NCBI GenBank assembly: GCA_000437375.1
Contig: FR898215.1
Coordinates: forward strand, 12,805-37,892
Length of the DNA stretch: 25,088 nt
Source of the DNA: Eubacterium sp. CAG:841
Lineage (GTDB): Bacteria > Bacillota > Clostridia > Oscillospirales > CAG-272
Reading direction: 5' to 3'
Position numbers and translations under genes: made by a program. Shown piece after piece: positions 21,333 through 25,088 of the stretch (positions are counted from its first letter, which is position 1; the number at the start of each line of letters is the position of its first letter). The notes below the pieces were generated by a model. It had not been told where the DNA came from, ran no database searches, and saw only the letters and a list, made by a program, of their open reading frames with translations.

Positions 21333-22661
21333 TCACATCTGGATTTTCTCTTTCTTGTTTTCTCTTACCAAGCTGAATATCACATATGCCGCAACAAGCG
21401 TTTCGGTTATCGGCATCGCCCACCATACGGAGTCTCCTCCGAATACGGCGGGAAGCGCCAGGATAAATGCGCCGCTTATCAGTATTCCCCTGCAAACAGA
21501 CACCGCCATTGACACGCCCGGCTTCATTATCGCCTGAAAATGATACGTTGAATAAACGTTGAACGGCAAAAGGAAGAACGAAAGCGCATAAATGCGGACT
21601 ATATGAGGTGCCGCAGAAAGAACCTGCCCGGTAGGAGTCATAAACAGCTTTACAAAAGTCTGCGGAAGCGCCATAAACATAACTGCCCATATAGCGCCCA
21701 GAATTGCCGAAGTGACAGCACTGTACTTTAGCACCTTTCTTATACGATCATATTTTTTCGCACCGTAGTTCTGAGATATTATCGGTTGAGCCGCCTGTCC
21801 CACGCCGTAAGCGCAGCACTGAACAAGCGTGCTTACGGCCACTATAACGCCGTACACGGCAAGTGCGTTGCTGTCAAGATATTTCATTATCTGTCGGTTG
21901 AAGAGTACCGTAAGAACACCCATGGCAACATCTATTATAAATGAAGAAAATCCGCTTACAGATATTTTTACAAATTTTCTCGGAAGGTTATGTATACGAA
22001 CGAATCTGAGCGTATTCTTTTTGGAGAAGAAATGCGTCAGCATTATTATCATTGAAAATCCGGCGCCCATAGCGGTCGCTATTCCCGCGCCTTTTATGCC
22101 CATGTCAAGCGTAAAAACAAAGAAGTAATCGCCGAAAACGTTGAATACTCCTCCCGCTATAACTGATTTTGTAGCAAGTCCCGGCGCGGAGTCATTACGC
22201 AGAAATGCAGAAATTATATTTATAAAAACATAAATGGGTGCAGTAAATTTGGGCAATGCAAGATATTCCTTACAAAGCGGCAGAAGCTTTTCGTCCGCAC
22301 CGAAGAAATACAGAAGCGGTTCCTCCCACAAAAGCAGGACGACTGTCAGTATAACCGATATTAGAGCGCCGAAAATTACCGACGCGGTGAAATATCCGTT
22401 CGCACGTCTGCCTTCACCTTCTGTTCCGCGCATTACGCCGTAAAGCACAGACCCGCCTATACCGATAAGCAATCCGAAACCGTAAACAAGGTTCCATACA
22501 GGCGATATCACCGCCATTGCCGCCGCACCGTCGGGACCGTGATACTGCCCCACCATTGCCATATCGACAAGCCCGTAAATACTTGATATAAGCGCACTCC
22601 CGAATGAAGCCATAAGAAATTTTATATATATTTTTTTAAGATTTCCGTTTATCAGATCCAT
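21333..22661 (-). CDS. MATE-family multidrug efflux transporter
   Basis: This 442-residue membrane protein has about twelve hydrophobic segments in two similar halves, as in MATE pumps. Marks: SIYGLVDMAMVGQYHGPDG in helix 1-2, NDSAPGLAT in the first half, and GVGQAAQPIISQNYGAKKYD in the second half, the counterpart of the GxxxAxxPLxGQNxGA motif. MATE pumps export cationic drugs or metabolites using sodium or proton gradients. I chose ATG 22661 (MDLINGN) with AAGGAG about 9-10 nt before; the frame reaches a TTG at 22682 inside the leader terminator. It is preceded by a structured leader RNA. Confidence 0.93.
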   Translation of the reverse strand: MDLINGNLKKIYIKFLMASFGSALISSIYGLVDMAMVGQYHGPDGAAAMAVISPVWNLVYGFGLLIGIGGSVLYGVMRGTEGEGRRANGYFTASVIFGALISVILTVVLLLWEEPLLYFFGADEKLLPLCKEYLALPKFTAPIYVFINIISAFLRNDSAPGLATKSVIAGGVFNVFGDYFFVFTLDMGIKGAGIATAMGAGFSMIIMLTHFFSKKNTLRFVRIHNLPRKFVKISVSGFSSFIIDVAMGVLTVLFNRQIMKYLDSNALAVYGVIVAVSTLVQCCAYGVGQAAQPIISQNYGAKKYDRIRKVLKYSAVTSAILGAIWAVMFMALPQTFVKLFMTPTGQVLSAAPHIVRIYALSFFLLPFNVYSTYHFQAIMKPGVSMAVSVCRGILISGAFILALPAVFGGDSVWWAMPITETLVAAYVIFSLVRENKKEKIQM

Positions 22662-22769
22662 TAAAATTTTCTCCTTCAACAAAAAAAGTCGGGTAAGAAA
22701 ACAGGCATTTCAGCCCGTCACCTTATCCGGCTTGTTATTTCCTGTGAATAACTTGCCCTCCGAGTGAGC
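22662..22769 (-). promoter_or_regulatory. Structured 5' leader of the MATE gene, possible riboswitch/attenuator
   Basis: Between the promoter and the start codon lie about 108 bases. First is a hairpin in which GGC-AA-GTTATT pairs with AATAAC-AA-GCC (symmetric AA/AA internal loop). Then comes a terminator-like stem CGGG...GAAA/TTTC...CCCG (22690-22717) followed by seven T (22681-22687). The order aptamer-terminator-RBS fits transcription attenuation. I could not match it to a known riboswitch class. Confidence 0.5.
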
Positions 22770-22775
22770 GTTTGC

Positions 22776-22804
22776 ATTGTACCACAATATAAATGCATTG
22801 TCAA
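22776..22804 (-). promoter_or_regulatory. Promoter of the MATE gene
   Basis: Minus strand: consensus -35 TTGACA (22799-22804), 17-bp spacer, -10 TACAAT (22776-22781). Confidence 0.85.
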
Positions 22805-22948
22805 CAGTTAAATTTTTATTTTTCAGAAGTATTGGAAAACTCTTCTTTTAAGACTTCCGGGATATGCTCCGGCCTTTCCAAATGGTTTATCAATATATAA
22901 CAGTGCCGCCGTCAAACATAATTGCGGCACAAGCAAACGATGCGACAA

Positions 22949-23077
22949 ACATTTATCGCACTCGGAATTCCCTTTTACATGTTCGGACAGGTGATGAATT
23001 CTGTCCTCCGGTCACGGGCGTTGAAACTGTTTCGTACACACAAAAAAGAAATGGAAGAAAAACAAACAGCCCCTTGA
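22949..23077 (+). pseudogene. Remnant of a second MATE transporter gene
   Basis: The plus strand encodes about 42 residues with no proper start: FIALGIPFYMFGQVMNSVLR, which closely resembles the conserved MATE segment after the sixth helix region, joined directly to LFRTHKKEMEEK, which looks like a MATE C-terminus. The part between is missing, so this is an internally deleted relic ending in TGA at 23075-23077. From 22805 to 22948 nothing else is clear. The match was made by eye. Confidence 0.45.
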
Positions 23078-23101
23078 TTCGAAAAAATCAAGGGGCTGTT
23101 T
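23064..23101. terminator. Bidirectional terminator
   Basis: A perfect 16-bp stem (23064-23079 with 23086-23101) with a 6-base loop and A/T-rich flanks. It ends the XRE gene on the minus strand; on the plus side it overlaps the end of the MATE relic. Confidence 0.88.
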
Positions 23102-23152
23102 ATGCTCGATACTCGCCTGAAATCCATGCGTTTGGAACCTGATTGGTATTGA

Positions 23153-23779
23153 TTATGACCGATTCTTATATATAATCTGATCGCAGGTAAGATTTGCCGA
23201 TGATATATTTCCGCCACATTCGATTTTATTTGCCGAAAGCTTATAGCAGTCGGTTATATTCTGACAGGTAATATTTTGTCCGTTCAATTCCTTTACATCA
23301 ATGTTTCCGTCACTTCTGACGTCTCCGTTGATCGTACCGCTGTTGATACTTTGATGGCAGATTACATCTCCGTTTATGGCGCCGTCAGCAATAACATGCC
23401 CATAGACCTCTACCTTGAAATACTGTGTTTCATCATTGCAATCGTGAGGAAACGCTATTTCTATCGGTGGTTCGCCAGGAGAAAATGTTGAAGAAACTTT
23501 TAATATTTTTTGTCCTCTTATCTGAACTACGCGGATGACATCATCGTCCCTCATAAAAGAACGAATATCGGGGCAGTCAGCAATGTTTTCCGTAAAAAGC
23601 GAATCAATTGAAACGCCGAACAAATCTGCAATTTCCGGCAACAATGAAATATCGGGGGTGTTCGCATTGTTTTCCCATTTTGAAACCGCCTGATATGATA
23701 CGCCCAATTTCAATGCTACCTGTTCCTGCGTCAGATTAAGCCGTTGTCTTAATTGCTTTATGTTGTTCCCTATGTTCAT
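23153..23779 (-). CDS. XRE-family regulator with bactofilin-like C-terminus
   Basis: This 208-residue protein starts with a helix-turn-helix of the XRE/Cro type (residues 5-60: IKQLRQRLNLTQEQVALKLG, then SYQAVSKWEN and PDISLLPEIADLFGVSIDSL). After a linker comes a region (about 125-205) of short repeated strands, DGAINGDVIC, SGTINGDVRSDGNI and GNISSANLTC, like the right-handed beta helix of polymer-forming bactofilins. It would bind DNA; the C-terminal part may serve for oligomerisation or sensing. Five or more Cys are placed in the repeats. AAGGAG precedes ATG 23779 by 8 nt. Confidence 0.88.
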   Translation of the reverse strand: MNIGNNIKQLRQRLNLTQEQVALKLGVSYQAVSKWENNANTPDISLLPEIADLFGVSIDSLFTENIADCPDIRSFMRDDDVIRVVQIRGQKILKVSSTFSPGEPPIEIAFPHDCNDETQYFKVEVYGHVIADGAINGDVICHQSINSGTINGDVRSDGNIDVKELNGQNITCQNITDCYKLSANKIECGGNISSANLTCDQIIYKNRS

Positions 23780-23805
23780 ATGCTCTACTCCTTTCCGGTA
23801 CGTTT

Positions 23806-23834
23806 ATTATATCATTTGCAATTTCAAATATCAA
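23806..23834 (-). promoter_or_regulatory. Promoter of the XRE regulator gene
   Basis: Minus strand: -35 TTGATA (23829-23834), 17-bp spacer, -10 TATAAT (23806-23811), about 27 bases before the ATG. Confidence 0.8.
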
Positions 23835-23891
23835 TAAAGCACCTCTCTTGTTTCTCAACCATCGCTTTAGTATTGTGCCGTTCATTATTGA

Positions 23892-24029
23892 TGGCAGCAT
23901 AAAATATTCTATTATCGCGGACTGCAGGCATGGGGCCGGAAAAAAGGATACTTGCCCGACACCTGCCTTTCGGCACAGGATACATTCAAGAAACACCTGC
24001 GTTATTTCAGAAAACAGTATGAAAACTGA
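23892..24029 (+). pseudogene. Unrecognised gene 3' end followed by terminator
   Basis: A short open plus-strand stretch ends LRYFRKQYEN and TGA (24027-24029), directly followed by a terminator-like hairpin. Upstream in frame are stop codons and no start. The residues (RGLQAWGRKKGYLPD, then SAQDTFKKH) look like coding sequence, but I do not recognise the family. It may be another decayed gene end. Confidence 0.25.
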
Positions 24030-24030
24030 A

Positions 24031-24069
24031 AAAATCACGCGCTGCTCATCCAAAACGGTGCGTGATTTT
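24031..24069 (+). terminator. Terminator-like hairpin
   Basis: A 10-bp perfect stem (24031-24040 with 24060-24069) around a 19-base loop, A-rich before and TTTT after, right behind the stop codon at 24029. Confidence 0.55.
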
Positions 24070-24113
24070 CCTGTAATATAACCGGCGGTTGATTGAATAT
24101 TTATGTTTCGTAC

Positions 24114-24227
24114 TCAATGCCCGGCGTGCTTTGTTCGGTATTCGCAGGGGGTGATTCCCGCGTATTTGCGGAAAATTCTTAAAAAATGGCTTTGCGATGA
24201 AAAGCCGAGGTCGGCGGACACTTTATG
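24114..24227 (-). pseudogene. AraC-family regulator, C-terminal remnant
   Basis: The minus frame ending at the TGA 24114-24116 encodes VSADLGFSSQSHFLRIFRKY followed by AGITPCEYRTKH, the second helix-turn-helix of AraC/XylS regulators with its GFSSQSHF and TPxEYR signatures. Upstream (beyond about 24227) the similarity stops; the frame continues to 24416 but is antisense to the GH78 remnant. Only about 37 of the normal 280 or so residues remain, so it is a broken gene. Confidence 0.65.
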
Positions 24228-24245
24228 TTTGCAAAATGAGGACAT

Positions 24246-24413
24246 CAGAGTGTTTACGGCACAGTCTCCTGCGGCGGGGAAAGAAGAAACGGCAAAACAA
24301 CGTATAAAATCGTCATTCCCGCCAACACGACGGCAAAAGTTATTTTTCCGGACGGCGAAAAAACGCTCACGGCAGGCGAATATGAATTGACAGTTCAGGG
24401 AAGCGGCAATTGA
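24246..24413 (+). pseudogene. GH78 alpha-L-rhamnosidase, C-terminal remnant
   Basis: The plus frame ending at TGA 24411-24413 encodes SVYGTVS, then RRNGKTTYKIVIPANTTAKV and IFPDG, ending GEYELTVQGSGN. This is the pattern of the C-terminal beta-sandwich of bacterial alpha-L-rhamnosidases (NGK... IPANTTA... PDG). There is no start codon and no catalytic domain. It sits head to head with the AraC remnant. Confidence 0.6.
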
Positions 24414-24463
24414 CACGCCTTCGTTTTAGACAACCAAGGCAACGGTAAAAACGATATATCAAA

Positions 24464-24513
24464 AAAACAGCAAACACACCCGAATTCATAATCTCGCGGC
24501 TGTTTGCTGTTTT
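24464..24513. terminator. Hairpin terminator between GH78 relic and TetR gene
   Basis: A 13-bp perfect stem (24464-24476 with 24501-24513) around 24 bases, with A and T ends, could work in both directions. It lies 20 bases after the TetR stop on the minus strand. Confidence 0.75.
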
Positions 24514-24532
24514 GCTATATATACTTTGTTTC

Positions 24533-25087
24533 TCAATGTAATCTGAAATCCGAGTTTTCGATTTCTGCGGCTTTTAATCCCATTTTCAGAACCATTTCCG
24601 AAAATTTTCTCGCACTTATAGGATAGTTCCCTTCCATCCATGCGCCAAGAAGCCCGATAGCACCACTGACGATAAAAACATATTCGTACTTTGCAAGCAT
24701 CGGATTGCTTGACTGCGACTCAACATGATACTTTCGGAGAACAGCATCAATCAGTCTGCGGTTGAAAGCTCTTTTGTCTGATTGCAGAATCAGAATACGG
24801 AACATACGGTCATTATCCTTGATGTATGTGAAAAAGGACTCCAGAATAGCAACAAATTGCTCATCGGAGGTAATCTCGCTGGGCATTTCCGACAAAACAG
24901 GAATCTGCTCCATAAGATCGTTTTCTATATCCTGTCGCAATATAATTGGGTCTTCATAGTACATATAGAAAGTGGATCGGTTTACGTCTGCCTTCCGGCA
25001 AATGTCCGTGACAGAAATTTTCTCCGAAGGATTGGTTTCCAAAAGCTCAAGATAGGCGTCTTTGATCAGCTTTTTTGTCATACGCAC
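24533..25087 (-). CDS. TetR-family transcriptional regulator (cut by window end)
   Basis: 184 residues are visible. The N-terminal DNA-binding part is RMTKKLIKDAYLELLETNPS followed by KISVTDICRKADVNRSTFYM and YYEDP, a classic TetR helix-turn-helix; the C-terminal domain (FTYIKDNDRMFRILI, then FIVSGAIGLLGAWMEGNYPI) resembles the ligand-binding type common in Firmicute regulators. Relatives usually begin about 5-10 residues before RMTKK, and the only ATG seen (25081) leaves a short N-terminus, so the true start is probably beyond the window end. Target genes are unknown; they may lie to the right. Confidence 0.85.
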   Translation of the reverse strand: MRMTKKLIKDAYLELLETNPSEKISVTDICRKADVNRSTFYMYYEDPIILRQDIENDLMEQIPVLSEMPSEITSDEQFVAILESFFTYIKDNDRMFRILILQSDKRAFNRRLIDAVLRKYHVESQSSNPMLAKYEYVFIVSGAIGLLGAWMEGNYPISARKFSEMVLKMGLKAAEIENSDFRLH

Positions 25088-25088
25088 A

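Noticed and set aside
1..25088. CRISPR array or rRNA genes
   Set aside because: No regularly spaced short direct repeats and no rRNA-like sequence were seen on either strand.

Overview
The window looks like a chromosomal segment of an anaerobic Firmicute of the class Clostridia, probably a gut lineage near Oscillospiraceae or Christensenellales. The signs are AGGAGG-type ribosome binding sites, sigma-A promoters with TATAAT boxes, lipoproteins with typical lipoboxes, a UgpBAEC/Msm-type sugar ABC importer, tandem NrnA-like DHH proteins, and a Nif11-leader/radical SAM peptide cluster. This is inferred from gene content only; no 16S gene is present. The ends cut through two genes: a Nif11-type precursor at the left and a TetR-like regulator at the right.

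Region 1 (1-3230, plus strand) is a ribosomally made, post-translationally modified peptide (RiPP) operon and the most novel part. Four precursors carry the Nif11-type leader ending in a VSGG cleavage motif. Three have long cores with repeated CxxC motifs that look like zinc ribbons; one has an SH3-like core with only two Cys. They are followed, with a 4-nt overlap, by a radical SAM/SPASM maturase and then by a fifth small precursor with a different short leader and a two-CxxC core. A strong terminator closes the operon. No transporter or C39 protease is visible, so export genes must lie to the left or elsewhere.

Region 2 (3230-5360) has a small unknown protein, an A+T-rich metallophosphoesterase gene flanked by imperfect inverted repeats (possible IS remnant), and tRNA-Gln(UUG), next to which one of those repeats lies. 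Region 3 (5361-8936, minus strand) is a nucleic-acid turnover operon: FEN-like 5'-3' exonuclease, two NrnA-like DHH phosphoesterases and SurE nucleotidase, with translational overlaps, a clear promoter and a clear terminator.

Region 4 (8960-17160, minus strand) holds an RDD membrane protein, then a complete carbohydrate-type ABC importer (ATPase, two permeases, binding lipoprotein), then two co-oriented lipoproteins: a YhcR-like thermonuclease with OB folds and a protein with two nearly identical 153-residue-spaced repeats. Region 5 (17241-21316) holds an HD-superfamily hydrolase (plus), then an ECF sigma/anti-sigma/DUF4358-like lipoprotein operon and a SIMPL-domain secreted protein (minus).

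Region 6 (21333-25088) has a MATE efflux pump behind a structured leader RNA with a terminator, an XRE regulator with a bactofilin-like C-terminal domain, and several decayed gene ends: a MATE remnant, an AraC C-terminus and a GH78 rhamnosidase C-terminus fused back to back by an apparent deletion. The window ends in a TetR regulator. No CRISPR array, intact IS transposase, phage gene or rRNA was seen.
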